The notes: a model not told the origin generated them from the sequence alone. DNA of 64,000 bases from Micromonospora musae (GCF_003626635.1 NZ_RAZT01000021.1:38066-102065), one strand, 5' to 3'; shown: positions 24,659 to 34,502, numbered from the stretch's first letter. A program made the numbers and translations.

Positions 24659-25906
24659 TCAGCGTCCGCTACCGGCGTCCGCCCCGCCCCGGCCGTCGCC
24701 GGACGCGGGGGTCGCCGGTACGGCGTCGGCCGATGGCAGCCGTACCGTCACCTCAAGGCCACCGCCGGGCTGGGCGATCGCCTGCACGGTTCCGCCGTGC
24801 GCGTCGCAGACCGCCCGGACGATCGACAGTCCCAGCCCGGACCCGCGCGCGCCGGTACGCTCCCGCCCGCCGCGCCGGAACGGCTCGAAGAGCCCGGGCA
24901 CGTCCGCCGGATCCACCTCGAACCCGGTGTTGCCGACCACGAGCCAGGAGTTCTGCCCGTCCGTGCCGGTACGCACCCAGAGCCGCCCGTGCAGATGGTT
25001 GTAGCGGACCGCGTTCTCGATCAGGTTGCCGGCCAGCCGGTCGAGCAGGCCCGGATCACCGGCGACGGAGGCGGGCTCCAGCGACGTCTGCACGCGCAGC
25101 CCGATCCGCTCCATCTCCCGGCGCATCGCCGAGAGCGCGTTGGCGGTCCCGCTCGCCAGGTCACACTCGGTACGCCGGCCGAGCCGACGGCCGGCCTGGG
25201 CCTCGCTGCGGGCCAGTACCAGCAGCGCGTCGACCAGCCCGTTCGCCCGCTCCGAGGCGTCCCGCACGACGGTCGCCATCCGGCGGTACTCGGCGATGTC
25301 CGCCTCGTCGTCGCTGAGCGTGACGTCGATCTCGGTACGCATCACCGCGAGCGGCGTACGCAGCTCGTGTGAGGCGTTCGCCACGAAGCGTTTCTGTGTC
25401 TCGAACGAGGCGGCTATCCGGTCCAGCATCGCGTCGAACGTCTTCGCCAGCTCGGCCACCTCGTCGTCGGCGCCCGAGTAGCCGATGCGCTGGTCGAGGG
25501 TGGCCTCGCCGAGCCGCTGGGCGGTCGCGGTTACCTGGTGCAGCGGGCGCAGCGTACGGCCGGCCACGGCGTACGCGCCGGCCACGCCGATCACGCTGAT
25601 GGCCAGCAGCGCCACCAGACCCTTGACCAGCAGCTCGCCGGAGGAGACGTCGACCAGTTGGCGCTGCCACTCACCGGCGTCCAGGGTCCGGCCGTCGGCG
25701 AGCACCACGGTGCTGCCGGGCAGCGGCTGGTCGGTCGGTCGCAGCGCGTCGCGGACCAGCAGCCAGGCGAGCAGCACGAGGATCGCCCCCGCGCCGACCA
25801 GCAGCACGCCGTTGAGCAGGGTGAGCCGCAGCCGCAGGGTCGGTCGCGGTCGCAGCCGTCGGCCCGCGCCGGCGCTGCCCGTCGCGGTGGCGGCGAGCCC
25901 GGTCAT
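24659..25906 (-). CDS. Two-component sensor histidine kinase
   Basis: A membrane kinase of 415 residues with two helices (about 27-50 and 92-115) flanking a short 40-residue external loop, then HAMP, HisKA and HATPase domains. The H-box FVANASHELRTPL holds the phospho-accepting His; NLIENAVRYN is the N-box and GSGLGLSIV the G2 box. The short external loop suggests sensing within or close to the membrane. Its ATG overlaps the response-regulator stop (ATGA, 25903-25906), so the pair is co-translated. The signal and regulon are unknown; the genes on either side (VOC protein, C39-like peptidase) are on separate transcripts. Confidence 0.95.
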   Translation of the reverse strand: MTGLAATATGSAGAGRRLRPRPTLRLRLTLLNGVLLVGAGAILVLLAWLLVRDALRPTDQPLPGSTVVLADGRTLDAGEWQRQLVDVSSGELLVKGLVALLAISVIGVAGAYAVAGRTLRPLHQVTATAQRLGEATLDQRIGYSGADDEVAELAKTFDAMLDRIAASFETQKRFVANASHELRTPLAVMRTEIDVTLSDDEADIAEYRRMATVVRDASERANGLVDALLVLARSEAQAGRRLGRRTECDLASGTANALSAMRREMERIGLRVQTSLEPASVAGDPGLLDRLAGNLIENAVRYNHLHGRLWVRTGTDGQNSWLVVGNTGFEVDPADVPGLFEPFRRGGRERTGARGSGLGLSIVRAVCDAHGGTVQAIAQPGGGLEVTVRLPSADAVPATPASGDGRGGADAGSGR

Positions 25907-26571
25907 GCGACCCCCTCTGCGGTCCGGTAGCCGGCGCCCACCACCGTCTCGATGAGCGGCGGGTCGCCGAGCTTCTTGCGCAGGGTCATCACGGTGACCC
26001 GGACGATCGTGGTGAACGGGTCGGTGTTGGCGTCCCAGACCCGCTCCAGCAGCTCCTCGCTGGAGACCACCGCGCCGCGGGCCTTCAGCAGCTCGCGGAG
26101 CACACCGAACTCCTTGTTGGTCAGGTCGACGGGCACGCCGGCCCGGGTGGCGACGCGCCGGGCCGGGTCGAGCACCAGGTCGGCCAGGGCGAGCACCGGC
26201 GGGGCGGCCGGGGTGGCCCGCCGTCCCAGCGCCTGTACCCGGGCGACCAGTTCGTCGAAGGCGAACGGCTTCGGCAGGTAGTCGTCGGCGCCGAGTTGCA
26301 GGCCCTCCACCCGGTCCGCCACCGTTCCGCTGGCGGTGAGCATCAGCACCCGGGTCAGCGTGTCGGAGGCGGCCAGTTCGGCGCAGATCTGGTCGCCGTG
26401 CACCCCGGGCAGGTCCCGGTCGAGGACCACCACGTCGTAGCGGGTGACGAAGGCCAGTTCGTGCCCGGTGTCACCGTCGTAGGCGACGTCGACCGCCATG
26501 CCCCGTTTGCGCAACCCGCGCGCGATCGCGTCGGCGAGGTTGCGCTCGTCCTCCACCACCAGTACCCGCAT
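25903..26571 (-). CDS. OmpR/PhoB-family response regulator
   Basis: A 222-residue regulator with receiver and winged-helix DNA-binding domains. The receiver has the acidic pair in VEDE, the phospho-accepting Asp in VVLDRDLPG (about residue 50), the conserved Thr/Ser region LMLTAS and Lys in PKPF. The output domain carries LTNKEFGVLREL and the recognition-helix stretch VRVTVMTLRKKL, ending VVGAGYRTAE. The ATG at 26569-26571 has GAGGAGAG upstream; the frame upstream is not receiver-like. It is the first gene of the kinase operon. A direct target is not evident from the flanking sequence. Confidence 0.95.
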   Translation of the reverse strand: MRVLVVEDERNLADAIARGLRKRGMAVDVAYDGDTGHELAFVTRYDVVVLDRDLPGVHGDQICAELAASDTLTRVLMLTASGTVADRVEGLQLGADDYLPKPFAFDELVARVQALGRRATPAAPPVLALADLVLDPARRVATRAGVPVDLTNKEFGVLRELLKARGAVVSSEELLERVWDANTDPFTTIVRVTVMTLRKKLGDPPLIETVVGAGYRTAEGVA

Positions 26572-26788
26572 GCCGCTCTCCTCGCTGCTGACCTCCCGAC
26601 AATCTAGGGCCTGGCGCAAAAGGCAGGCCCGAGCGCCGCAGCTCCGGTGGCGGCAGGGCCCGGTGGCGCGGGGCGGGCGTCGACGATCGACCCGTCGCCC
26701 CGCACCGCCCGCCCGGGCCGCCGTTGCCGGGCGCCCTCGGCGTACGCGATGCTTCCGGCATGCGGCCACAGCGACGGACGGACGCGCC

Positions 26789-28033
26789 ATGACCAGAGCA
26801 ATCCCGCCCCGGCTCCGCGACATCGCCTACCGGGGGTTCCGCCTCCCCGCCGACGAGGCGGCCGGGGTCGCCGTGGGGCTGCGCGGCGACGCGGGCGGGC
26901 TGCGGATCGCCGAGCCGGCCGGCGTCCGGCCCGGTCCGGCGGGCGACGGGCGGCGGTACGAGTGGGGCAGCTGGACCGCGCCGCCGGTGCCCGTCGGCTT
27001 CCCCGTCGTCGAGGTCGTCCCGTCGTGGACCGCGCAGACCCCGGACGGCTGCTGGATCGAGGTGGAGCTGCGCGGCTGGCACGGGGACGGCCCGGCCACC
27101 GGCTGGTACGTACTGGGCCGCTGGGCGGCCGACGACCGGACGGTGCGCCGCGGCTCGGTGCCCGGCCAGCGCGACGGGGCCGCCCGGGTGGAGACCGACA
27201 CGCTGGCCATCGGCGAGGCGACGGTGACCGGGTGGCAGCTGCGGGTGACGCTGCTGCGCCCGGCCGGCGGTGGATCCAGCCCGGTGTTGCGTACGGTCGG
27301 CGCCGTCGCCACCGGCCGGGCGGGGACGGCCGCACCGGCGGCGGAGACCTCACCCGGGGCCACCGGGAACGCTGCCGGCGGTCCGGGCTCGGGTGCGCGC
27401 GATGCGGACCGGCCCGGCGACGCCCGGGGCGTCGTGCTGGACGTGCCCCGGTACGCGCAGCGGCTGCACGGCACGTACCCGCGGTGGGGTGGTGGGGGCG
27501 ACTCCTGGTGCAGCCCCACCTGCACCTCGATGGTGCTCGCCTTCTGGGGCGTCGCCCCGCCCGCGCAGCGGTACGCCTGGGTCGACCCGCCCGGTCCCCG
27601 GCCGGTGGTGGTGCACGCCGCCCGACACTGCTACGACCACGCCTACGGCGGGGCCGGCAACTGGGCCTTCAACACCGCGTACGCCGGACTGCACGGGGTC
27701 GACGCCTTCGTCACCCGGCTGCGGTCGCTGGCCGAGGCGGAGGCGTTCATCGCGGCCGGTATCCCGCTGGTGGTCTCCGCCGCGTTCCGCGCGGGCGAGG
27801 TGCCGGGGTTGGCGTACGACACCCGCGGTCACCTGATCGTGCTGGTCGGCTTCACCTCGGACGGGGATCCGGTGCTCAACGACCCGTACGCCGAGAACGA
27901 CGAGGCGGTGCGCCGGATCGTGCCGCGGGACCGGTTCGAGGCCGTCTGGCAGCGCGGCAGCGGCGGAATGGCCTACGTCATCCGCCCCGCGGAGGTGACG
28001 CTGCCGCCGCCACCCGCCCAGGCCAACTGGTGA
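26789..28033 (+). CDS. C39-like (peptidase_C39_2) family protein
   Basis: A 414-residue protein with a papain-like C39_2 domain in its C-terminal half. The probable nucleophile is the Cys in DSWCSPTCTSM (about residue 239), the His is in TRGHLIVLVGF (about 349) and an Asn/Asp in LNDPYAEN follows. The N-terminal 200 residues form a beta-rich region with a W/G pattern seen in actinobacterial members of this family. No signal peptide is evident, and there is no export ABC transporter, so a bacteriocin-processing role is not supported. The ATG at 26789 begins a conserved-looking N-terminus; no clear Shine-Dalgarno is present, and start confidence is moderate. Confidence 0.8.
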   Translation: MTRAIPPRLRDIAYRGFRLPADEAAGVAVGLRGDAGGLRIAEPAGVRPGPAGDGRRYEWGSWTAPPVPVGFPVVEVVPSWTAQTPDGCWIEVELRGWHGDGPATGWYVLGRWAADDRTVRRGSVPGQRDGAARVETDTLAIGEATVTGWQLRVTLLRPAGGGSSPVLRTVGAVATGRAGTAAPAAETSPGATGNAAGGPGSGARDADRPGDARGVVLDVPRYAQRLHGTYPRWGGGGDSWCSPTCTSMVLAFWGVAPPAQRYAWVDPPGPRPVVVHAARHCYDHAYGGAGNWAFNTAYAGLHGVDAFVTRLRSLAEAEAFIAAGIPLVVSAAFRAGEVPGLAYDTRGHLIVLVGFTSDGDPVLNDPYAENDEAVRRIVPRDRFEAVWQRGSGGMAYVIRPAEVTLPPPPAQANW

Positions 28034-28061
28034 GCGGCGCGCGGGTGACCGGCGGCGGGGG

Positions 28062-29372
28062 TCATGGCCTGAGCTGCCACAACCCGTACCCGCCGGTGGG
28101 CTTGCGGCACGCCAGCTGATAGCCGATGCTCTGGCACTCTCCGGTGGCCTCGCGCAGCACGTCGAGCGGTCGGGCCGTGCCGGTGGTGAGGTTCAGCTCG
28201 GCGACGAGGAGCCCACCACCCGGCTGCGGCCGGATGCCGATGACCGGGCCGTCGAGCCCGCTCGGCGGGACCATCTCCCAACGGCCCAGCTCGCCGCGGA
28301 CCGCACCGGTGACCGGGTCGAGGACGTCGAGCTGCATCGCTCCGCCACTGTTCGCCCTGGTGGCCACCAACCCGTCGCGGCTCGACCAGGCGATCCAGCC
28401 GCGACCCGTCCAGAGTCGCCGCCCGGTGGCCGGATCGATCGCCTGAAGCTCCTCGGAGCGGCCCTGGAAGCAGAGGACCGGCCCGCACTCCGACGCGTAG
28501 AAGGCCTCGCCCAGTTCGGTCCGCCAGCGCCGCCGCAATCCGTCCAGGTCGTACGCGGTGACCGTCGCGGGCCGGCCGGCGAGGGTGAGCAGCAGGTCCC
28601 CGATCACCTGCACGCCAAACTCAGGGCCGTCGGTCGGCGCGCCCGTCTCGCGGCGGTCGGTGGGGTTCCACAGGTCCGCCTCCGCCCGCACCGCTCCGGT
28701 GCTCGCGTCGCGCACCTCGACCCGACCGTCGGCGGTGCTCTGCACCAGCCGGTCGATCCCGGATTCGGTGGCCCGGAAGGTGAACTGCCCGCCCGGTGTC
28801 TGCGCCTGCCAGCGCACCCGGCCGCAGCAGCTGTCCACCACGCGCAGCGTCCGGCCCTGCTCCTCGTCGCCCGTCTCCAGCAGCAGACCGCCGCCACTGA
28901 CCGGCAGCGGCGACCCCGGCTGCTGCCACCGGAACTTCCCGGTGGCGGGGTCCAGTGCGATGGTCACCGTGCCCGGCGGGTCGCCCGCGGTGGCCTCGTA
29001 GCCGGCGATCAGCAGCATCCCGTCCTGCATCGACATTCCCCAGTACCGGCCCTGCACCGGCAGCGGCACCTGCCAGAGCAGCTCGCCCCCGGGCAGCCGG
29101 TACGCGTCCAGCCGGCGCTGCGAACCGTTCAGGCCGGTAGGTTCGACCACCAGGTAGAGATCGTCGGCGATCCTCGCCTCGGCGCCGAGGGCCGCCGGCA
29201 GGGCGACCATCTCGCGGCGCGGCAGCGGCGCCGCGGAGACCACTGTGGCCAGCACTACCAGGAAAACCAGCGCGACGCGGAGCGGCCGGCCGACGGAGCG
29301 CGGCGGTCGGGGCAACTCCTCCGGATCCCGCTCGTGCCGCAGCTCACCGAGATCGATGACGCGTTCGCTCAC
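28062..29372 (-). CDS. Membrane-anchored PQQ-like beta-propeller protein (copy B, 436 aa)
   Basis: One of two tandem paralogues. The short cytosolic N-terminus begins with VIDLGEL, a single membrane helix lies at about 30-47, and the rest is a PQQ-like repeat propeller with blade signatures such as YRLPGGELLWQVPL, LDPATGKFRWQQP, VDSCCGRVRWQ and IDPATGRRLWTG. Cys pairs near DSCC, SECGPVLC and at the C-terminus (GECQSIGYQLACR) suggest external disulfides. PQQ ligands are not apparent, so this is a structural or binding propeller, not a dehydrogenase. Its GTG overlaps the upstream paralogue's stop by 4 bp (29369-29372). Confidence 0.8.
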   Translation of the reverse strand: MSERVIDLGELRHERDPEELPRPPRSVGRPLRVALVFLVVLATVVSAAPLPRREMVALPAALGAEARIADDLYLVVEPTGLNGSQRRLDAYRLPGGELLWQVPLPVQGRYWGMSMQDGMLLIAGYEATAGDPPGTVTIALDPATGKFRWQQPGSPLPVSGGGLLLETGDEEQGRTLRVVDSCCGRVRWQAQTPGGQFTFRATESGIDRLVQSTADGRVEVRDASTGAVRAEADLWNPTDRRETGAPTDGPEFGVQVIGDLLLTLAGRPATVTAYDLDGLRRRWRTELGEAFYASECGPVLCFQGRSEELQAIDPATGRRLWTGRGWIAWSSRDGLVATRANSGGAMQLDVLDPVTGAVRGELGRWEMVPPSGLDGPVIGIRPQPGGGLLVAELNLTTGTARPLDVLREATGECQSIGYQLACRKPTGGYGLWQLRP

Positions 29373-30676
29373 TCCGACCACCGCCAGATGCCATAGGACG
29401 TGCCGTGTGTGCGCTGGCAGACCAGGGTCAGGCCCGAGCCGACTACACAGCCGCCGGCAGCACCGGTGATCACGTCGACGGTCCGGACGCGCGTGGCGGC
29501 CAGGTCCAATCCGACGACGACGGAACGGCCGCCGGGACGGCGTCGGATGCCGACCAGCGGCCCGTCCGCGTCGTCGCTCGCGAGCAGTTCGTTGGCGTTC
29601 AGCACGACGAGCTGCCGGCCGGTGGCGGCGTCCAGCACGGCGTACCTGGTGACGGCTCTCCGGTCGGGCAGGATGAGCAGCCGATCGCCCCGCTCGGCGA
29701 TCAGCGTCGCCGGGCCCGGCGTGCTCCACCGTACGGCGCCCGTCATCGGGTCGAGCGCGCGAAGCCCGCCGTTCACCCCGAGGGCGCAGAGCAGCCCTGC
29801 GCAGCTCTCCAGGTACGACGCCAACGGCAGGAACACCCGCCACCGTCTTCGCAGCCCGTCCAGGTCGTAGGCGGTCACCGCGGATGTCGGGCCCTCGATG
29901 TTCAGCAGCAGGTCACCGACGACCTCGACGCGCTGCTCGTCGTTCGACACGTCGTAACCGAGGTTTGCGCGATGCGTGATCGCACCGCTCGCCGGGTCGC
30001 GCACCTCGACCATGCCGTCGTTCGAGAGCAGCACGAGACGGTCGATCACCCCGTCGCGCACCTGGTACCGCACTCCGTAGTTCGGGGCGGGCGTCGACCA
30101 GAGCGCCCGGCCGGTGGCGAGGTTCACCGCCCCCACCGTCGGGGCGGCGACGCTGAACTGAAGCAGCAGCAGCCGCCCGCTGGCGTCGAGCTCGACGACA
30201 CCGGGCTGCCGCCACCCGACTCGGCCGGTACGGGCGTCTAACTTCACCGTCTCCGGGCCAGGCTGCCGCCCGCCCAAGCTGGTCAGCAGCAACGCGCCCG
30301 CAGCCGCCTGGACACGTGCCAGATCACCCAGGGCCGGTAGCAGGGTCCGCCACTCCGGCTCGGGCCGTTGGACGGCACGGTCCGCCCGCTCCGGCAGCGG
30401 GTAGGCGGCGACCTCAACGTTGCCCTCCGTGCTCCCTGCCACCAGTTGCGCGACGAGGAGCAGGTCGCCCACGAGGAACACCCGGGCGATGGGCGCTGCG
30501 GGCACCACGGCGGCGATCCGGCCCGGTCGGGTCTGATCGGCGGCGAGCAGCGTCAGCACGAGCAGCGAGGCGAGGGCCGTCCAGAGCGGACGCCGGGTCA
30601 CCGGCGGCCGGGAACGGGTCGGGCGGACGTCCAGGACGGGGCTCTCGCGCAGCTCACCGAGGTCGATGATCCCCAT
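29369..30676 (-). CDS. Membrane-anchored PQQ-like beta-propeller protein (copy A, 435 aa)
   Basis: Paralogue of the gene behind it, sharing the IIDLGEL start, a membrane helix (about 32-50), the blade sequence TAYDLDGLRRRWR and the paired C-terminal cysteines (GGCVVGSGLTLVCQR). The ATG has GGGAGAG upstream and is the first gene of a two-gene operon. It diverges from a GT-C-like membrane protein across only 103 bp. The propeller is predicted outside the cell. Possible roles are glycan or protein binding at the surface, or assembly of the neighbouring membrane enzymes; this is inference from context only. Confidence 0.8.
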   Translation of the reverse strand: MGIIDLGELRESPVLDVRPTRSRPPVTRRPLWTALASLLVLTLLAADQTRPGRIAAVVPAAPIARVFLVGDLLLVAQLVAGSTEGNVEVAAYPLPERADRAVQRPEPEWRTLLPALGDLARVQAAAGALLLTSLGGRQPGPETVKLDARTGRVGWRQPGVVELDASGRLLLLQFSVAAPTVGAVNLATGRALWSTPAPNYGVRYQVRDGVIDRLVLLSNDGMVEVRDPASGAITHRANLGYDVSNDEQRVEVVGDLLLNIEGPTSAVTAYDLDGLRRRWRVFLPLASYLESCAGLLCALGVNGGLRALDPMTGAVRWSTPGPATLIAERGDRLLILPDRRAVTRYAVLDAATGRQLVVLNANELLASDDADGPLVGIRRRPGGRSVVVGLDLAATRVRTVDVITGAAGGCVVGSGLTLVCQRTHGTSYGIWRWSE

Positions 30677-30765
30677 CCGCTCTCCCGTCTCCCCCGCCTG
30701 GCAGCGCACGTCCGACAAACCGACCGCCGACGTGCCGGCCCGGCAAATACCCCAGATGCGGCCTG

Positions 30766-30771
30766 TACGAT
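30766..30771 (+). promoter_or_regulatory. -10 box TACGAT of the first GT-C-like gene
   Basis: TACGAT with 8 bp to the GTG at 30780 and no Shine-Dalgarno. It supports that GTG over the upstream in-frame start codons. Confidence 0.45.
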
Positions 30772-30779
30772 GGCGCGTC

Positions 30780-32681
30780 GTGGCCGTGCCGGTGATAGAT
30801 CCCTCGCTGAAACCCCTAGCCGACAACGACCAGGCCGAGGTCGGCCAGTCGCGACCGAGCCGGCGTCGACCGGCGCGAGCCGACCTGATGGCCCTCGGAG
30901 CCTATGTGTTGCTCGGGGTTCTCGTCTGCCTCAACTACTGGGGGGACGTGCAGGGTCGGGTCTCCTCGCACCTGCCCACCGACCACAGCTGGTTCGAGTG
31001 GCTCTTCGCGCACGGCGCGTACTCGGTGCGGCACCTGGAGAACCCGCTCTTCACCATGCGGCAGAACGCCCCACTCGGGGTGAACATGATGGCGAACACC
31101 TCGCTGCTCGGGGTGACGTTGCCGTTGGCGCCGCTGACCATGCTGTTCGGCCCGCAGGTGATGTACGCCCTCTACCTCGGCGGGGCTCTCGCCGCCACCG
31201 CCGCGACGAGCTACTGGATGCTCTCCCGGCACCTGGTGCGTTCCCGCGCGGCGGCCTTCGCGGGTGGCGCCTTCCTCGGCTTCGCGCCCGGCATCGTGCA
31301 CCACGCCAACGGTCAGCCCAACTTCGTCTCCAATTTCCTGCTCCCGCTGATCGTGTCGCGGGTGCTGCGGCTCGGCGAGCCGGGGCGGTGGCGGCGCAAC
31401 GGTCTCGTGCTCGGCCTGCTGGTCGCGTACCAGATCTTCATCAACGAGGAGATGCTGCTGCTCACCGCGTTGGCGTGCCTGGTCGTCGTGGCCGCGTACG
31501 CGGTGCAGCGGCCGGCCGCCACCCGGGCCGTGGCCGGCACGTTCAGCGCGGCGCTCGGCGTCGCCGGCGGGGTGGCGCTGCTGCTCACCGCGTACCCGAT
31601 CTGGTTCCAGTTCAACGGGCCGCAGTCCTACCGGGGCCTGCAGGGCGGGGTGTTCCACAACTGGGGCGAGGACCTGGCGGCGTTCGTCACCTTCCCCCGG
31701 GACACCCTGGCCGGCGATCCCGCCGTCGAGCAGACCATCGGGTTGACCGAGCAGAACTCCTGGTTCGGTTGGCCACTGGTGCTGGTCGCCGTCGTGGCCC
31801 TCGTGCTGTTGGTCCGCCGGTCGCTGGCGGCGCGGATCACGGCGGTGTTGGTGGTGCTCTTCACCGTCGCGGCGCTCGGCCCACGGATCCGGCTCGGCGG
31901 CGAGGAGACCACTGTCAACGGTCCGTGGGCCTACATCTCCGACGACCTGCCGCTGGTCGAGATGATGATGCCGACCCGGCTCGCCCTGGTGGTGACCGCC
32001 GCGGTCGGCGTGCTGATCGCGCTGGCCTGGGACGCGCTCACGCCGCGGCGCCGTCCGGTCGGCGCGCGGGTCCCGGCGCAGCGCACCGGCGAGCCCGAGA
32101 CGGCGGAGGCGGCGGCCGGGCCGGCCCGGCCGGCCGGCCCGCGGGCCACCGCGCGGCGCTGGCTGCGCCCGGTGGGCTACGCCGCCATCACGCTCGCCCT
32201 GCTGCCGCTCGTCCCGCGCCCGCTGCCCGCCCAACCGGTGGAGCCGCCGCCGCGCTTCGTCACCGCGGGCGGTTGGCGGCCGTACGTACCGGCCGGGCGG
32301 ACCCTGGTCCCGGTGCCGATCCCCAGCAACGTGCACGGCCTGCCGACGCTGCGCTGGAGCGTCCTCACCGGGCAGGAGTTCCCGATCCCGGCGGGCTACT
32401 TCATCGGGCCGAACGAGAAGGGTGAGGGCGTCTTCGGCGCACCCAACCGCCCCACCAGCACGCTCATCTACTCCACCATGGACGCCGGCAAGGCGCCCGT
32501 GCTCACCGAGGAGAACCGTCGGCAGGCCGTCGAGGATCTGCGCTGGTGGCGGGCCTCGGTGGTGGTGCTCGGCGCGCAGCCGAAGGAGGCCGTGCTGCGG
32601 GAGCTGATGACCGGCCTGCTCGGGCCGCCGCAGCGGGTCGACGACGTCTGGCTCTGGGACGTACGCCCGCTGGTGGACTGA
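30780..32681 (+). CDS. GT-C-like polytopic membrane protein 1 (633 aa)
   Basis: An integral membrane protein with about ten to twelve predicted helices and a C-terminal soluble domain. It has three paralogous relatives' signature features: DHSWFEWLFAHG near residue 68, NAPLGVNMMANTS, FGPQVMYAL, GFAPGIVHHANGQ, an INEEMLL helix, YPIWFQFNGPQ, and the tail LRWWRASVVVL...VWLWDVR. The layout (acidic residues in the first external loop, multiple helices, external C-terminal domain) resembles GT-C lipid-linked sugar transferases, but no named family is certain. The GTG at 30780 follows a TACGAT box. Likely substrate: a polyprenyl-linked sugar for surface glycan; unproven. Confidence 0.7.
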   Translation: MAVPVIDPSLKPLADNDQAEVGQSRPSRRRPARADLMALGAYVLLGVLVCLNYWGDVQGRVSSHLPTDHSWFEWLFAHGAYSVRHLENPLFTMRQNAPLGVNMMANTSLLGVTLPLAPLTMLFGPQVMYALYLGGALAATAATSYWMLSRHLVRSRAAAFAGGAFLGFAPGIVHHANGQPNFVSNFLLPLIVSRVLRLGEPGRWRRNGLVLGLLVAYQIFINEEMLLLTALACLVVVAAYAVQRPAATRAVAGTFSAALGVAGGVALLLTAYPIWFQFNGPQSYRGLQGGVFHNWGEDLAAFVTFPRDTLAGDPAVEQTIGLTEQNSWFGWPLVLVAVVALVLLVRRSLAARITAVLVVLFTVAALGPRIRLGGEETTVNGPWAYISDDLPLVEMMMPTRLALVVTAAVGVLIALAWDALTPRRRPVGARVPAQRTGEPETAEAAAGPARPAGPRATARRWLRPVGYAAITLALLPLVPRPLPAQPVEPPPRFVTAGGWRPYVPAGRTLVPVPIPSNVHGLPTLRWSVLTGQEFPIPAGYFIGPNEKGEGVFGAPNRPTSTLIYSTMDAGKAPVLTEENRRQAVEDLRWWRASVVVLGAQPKEAVLRELMTGLLGPPQRVDDVWLWDVRPLVD

Positions 32682-32702
32682 GCACGGGGACGACGGGGCA
32701 GG

Positions 32703-34502
32703 TCAGCGCAGCCGGTCCCGGACGTCCCACACCCAGGCGCCGTCGAACGACCGCCCGGGGCCGAGCAGCGCCTCGACCGTACGCCGCACCGCCTCGCCGT
32801 GGCGCAGCTCGCCCTGCACCACTATCGCGGCCCGCCAGTGGCGCAGGTCCTCGACGGCCTGCCGGCGGTCGGCGTCGGTGACCACGGGCGTCTGACCGGT
32901 CTCCGCCGCCCGCCGTAGCAGCGCCGCGGTGGGCCGGTCCGGGGCGCCCCACCGCGCCGCCGGGTCGTCCGGCCCGCTCGGGCCGATGAAGTACCCGCCG
33001 GGGGCCCGGAAGGCGAGCCCGGTCCGGGCCGACCAGAGCATCCCCGGGCTGACCGCCGCGCCGGTGACCGGTGGCACCGGGACCACTGTCGTGCCGGCCG
33101 GCACCTGCCCCCGCCACCGCTGCTCGGTGAGGAAGACCGGCACGGCGGGGGCCGCCACGGTGCGGATCGGCGTCGGGAAGAGCGGCAGCAGCGCCGCGGC
33201 CACCGCGCCGGTCCAGAGCAGCCGCACCGGCACGCCCGGCCCGGCCGGGGCGTCGGTGGGTGCGGTGCGAGGCGGACGCGCCCGGTCCAGCGAGAGGGCC
33301 AGCAGGACGCCCAGCACCGGTACGCAGATCAGCGCGAACCGGGCCGGCACCGCCAGCTCCAGCAGGGGCAGCCCGGCCACCAGCCGGTACGGGCCGGGAA
33401 TGCCGGTGCCCGTGCCGTGCACCCGGATCTCGGCGCCGAGCGAGAGCAACGCGAAGAGCAGGCCGCAACCGGCGAGCGCCCGCACCAGCGGACGCCGCCC
33501 GAGCCAGATCACGATCACGGTGCCGAGCACCAGCAGCCCGGCGCCGAAGAACGAGCTCTCCTCGGTGGGGTTCGGCGCCAGCAGCCCGGGCGGGTGCTCG
33601 CCGCCGACCACGGTCTGCCGGGCGGCGGCGATGAACGAGACCGCGTCGAGCTGGTAGCTGTACGTGTCGAACGCCATCCCCCGGTAGTGCTGCGGGCCGG
33701 CGAACTGGAACCAGAGCGGGTACGCCAGGAGCAGTCCCGCCACGACCGCGCCGACCCCGGCCCGGCCGAGCAGCGCCGGTGCCGCACGGCGGGCCGCCGC
33801 CGGGTCGGCGAGCGCGTACCCGACGGCGAACACGGCCACGGCCAACGCCAGGAAGGCCAGCGTCTCCTCGCCGATGAAGGCCTGCCAGGTGACCAGCAGC
33901 CCGAGCCACACTCCGGGCCAAATCACCCGGTCGGGTTCCGGCCGGAACAGCCACGCCAGGATCACCGGCACCAGGAACTGGGCCGCGATGTGCAGGTGCG
34001 CGCCCGCCTGGGAGACCATCCCCGGTGCGAAGCCGCAGAAGAGCCCGCCCACCACCGCGGCGGTACGGGAGGTGACCAGCCGGCGGCGCAGCAGCACGTA
34101 CCAGGCGGTGGCGGTGCCCGCCAGGCAGCAGACGACCGCCGTGAGGAACGCGGCCTGCGAGCCGAAGAGCAGGGTGACCGGGGTCAGCGGCAGCCCGAGG
34201 CCGAGGACGGAGGTGTTCGCCATCAGGTTGATCCCGTCCGGCGCGTTCAGGGCGGTGCTGTGCAGCGGGTTCTGCCCGGTGACCACCGACCGGGCCGCGT
34301 GGGCCAGCATCCACTCGAAGAGGATCTGGTCGCCTGCCTGGTGGAACAACCGCTCGGGCCGGCCCCACTGGCCGCCGGTGAGCAGCACGGCCAGGCCGAG
34401 GTAGCCGACCACCACCAGCGCATCGGCCGTCCACAGGGGACGGTGCGGCCGGCGCGCCTGCATGCTGGCCGGGGTGGACGCCGTCGTCCCGGTGGAGATC
34501 AA
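32703..34502 (-). CDS. GT-C-like polytopic membrane protein 2 (599 aa)
   Basis: Paralogue of the proteins before and after it. Matching motifs include QILFEWMLAHAAR, NAPDGINLMANTS, GFAPGMVSQAGAH, IGEETLAFLAL, YPLWFQFAGPQHYRG, AGTTVVPVPPV, PGGYFIGPSG and the C-terminal VEDLRHWRAAIVV...WVWDVR. The start is uncertain. A TTG at 34500-34502 overlaps the upstream stop by 4 bp, which favours coupling, while an ATG at 34461-34463 begins closer to the first helix; neither has a Shine-Dalgarno. It is the second gene of a two-gene operon with paralogue 3 and converges on paralogue 1. Function inferred as for paralogue 1. Confidence 0.7.
   Translation of the reverse strand: MISTGTTASTPASMQARRPHRPLWTADALVVVGYLGLAVLLTGGQWGRPERLFHQAGDQILFEWMLAHAARSVVTGQNPLHSTALNAPDGINLMANTSVLGLGLPLTPVTLLFGSQAAFLTAVVCCLAGTATAWYVLLRRRLVTSRTAAVVGGLFCGFAPGMVSQAGAHLHIAAQFLVPVILAWLFRPEPDRVIWPGVWLGLLVTWQAFIGEETLAFLALAVAVFAVGYALADPAAARRAAPALLGRAGVGAVVAGLLLAYPLWFQFAGPQHYRGMAFDTYSYQLDAVSFIAAARQTVVGGEHPPGLLAPNPTEESSFFGAGLLVLGTVIVIWLGRRPLVRALAGCGLLFALLSLGAEIRVHGTGTGIPGPYRLVAGLPLLELAVPARFALICVPVLGVLLALSLDRARPPRTAPTDAPAGPGVPVRLLWTGAVAAALLPLFPTPIRTVAAPAVPVFLTEQRWRGQVPAGTTVVPVPPVTGAAVSPGMLWSARTGLAFRAPGGYFIGPSGPDDPAARWGAPDRPTAALLRRAAETGQTPVVTDADRRQAVEDLRHWRAAIVVQGELRHGEAVRRTVEALLGPGRSFDGAWVWDVRDRLR

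Noticed and set aside
26789..28033. C39-like peptidase as bacteriocin processing enzyme
   Set aside because: No precursor peptide, no ABC exporter fusion and no modification enzyme nearby.
28062..30676. PQQ-dependent dehydrogenases
   Set aside because: The propeller repeats are PQQ-like, but catalytic and cofactor residues are absent and the proteins are single-domain membrane-anchored propellers.
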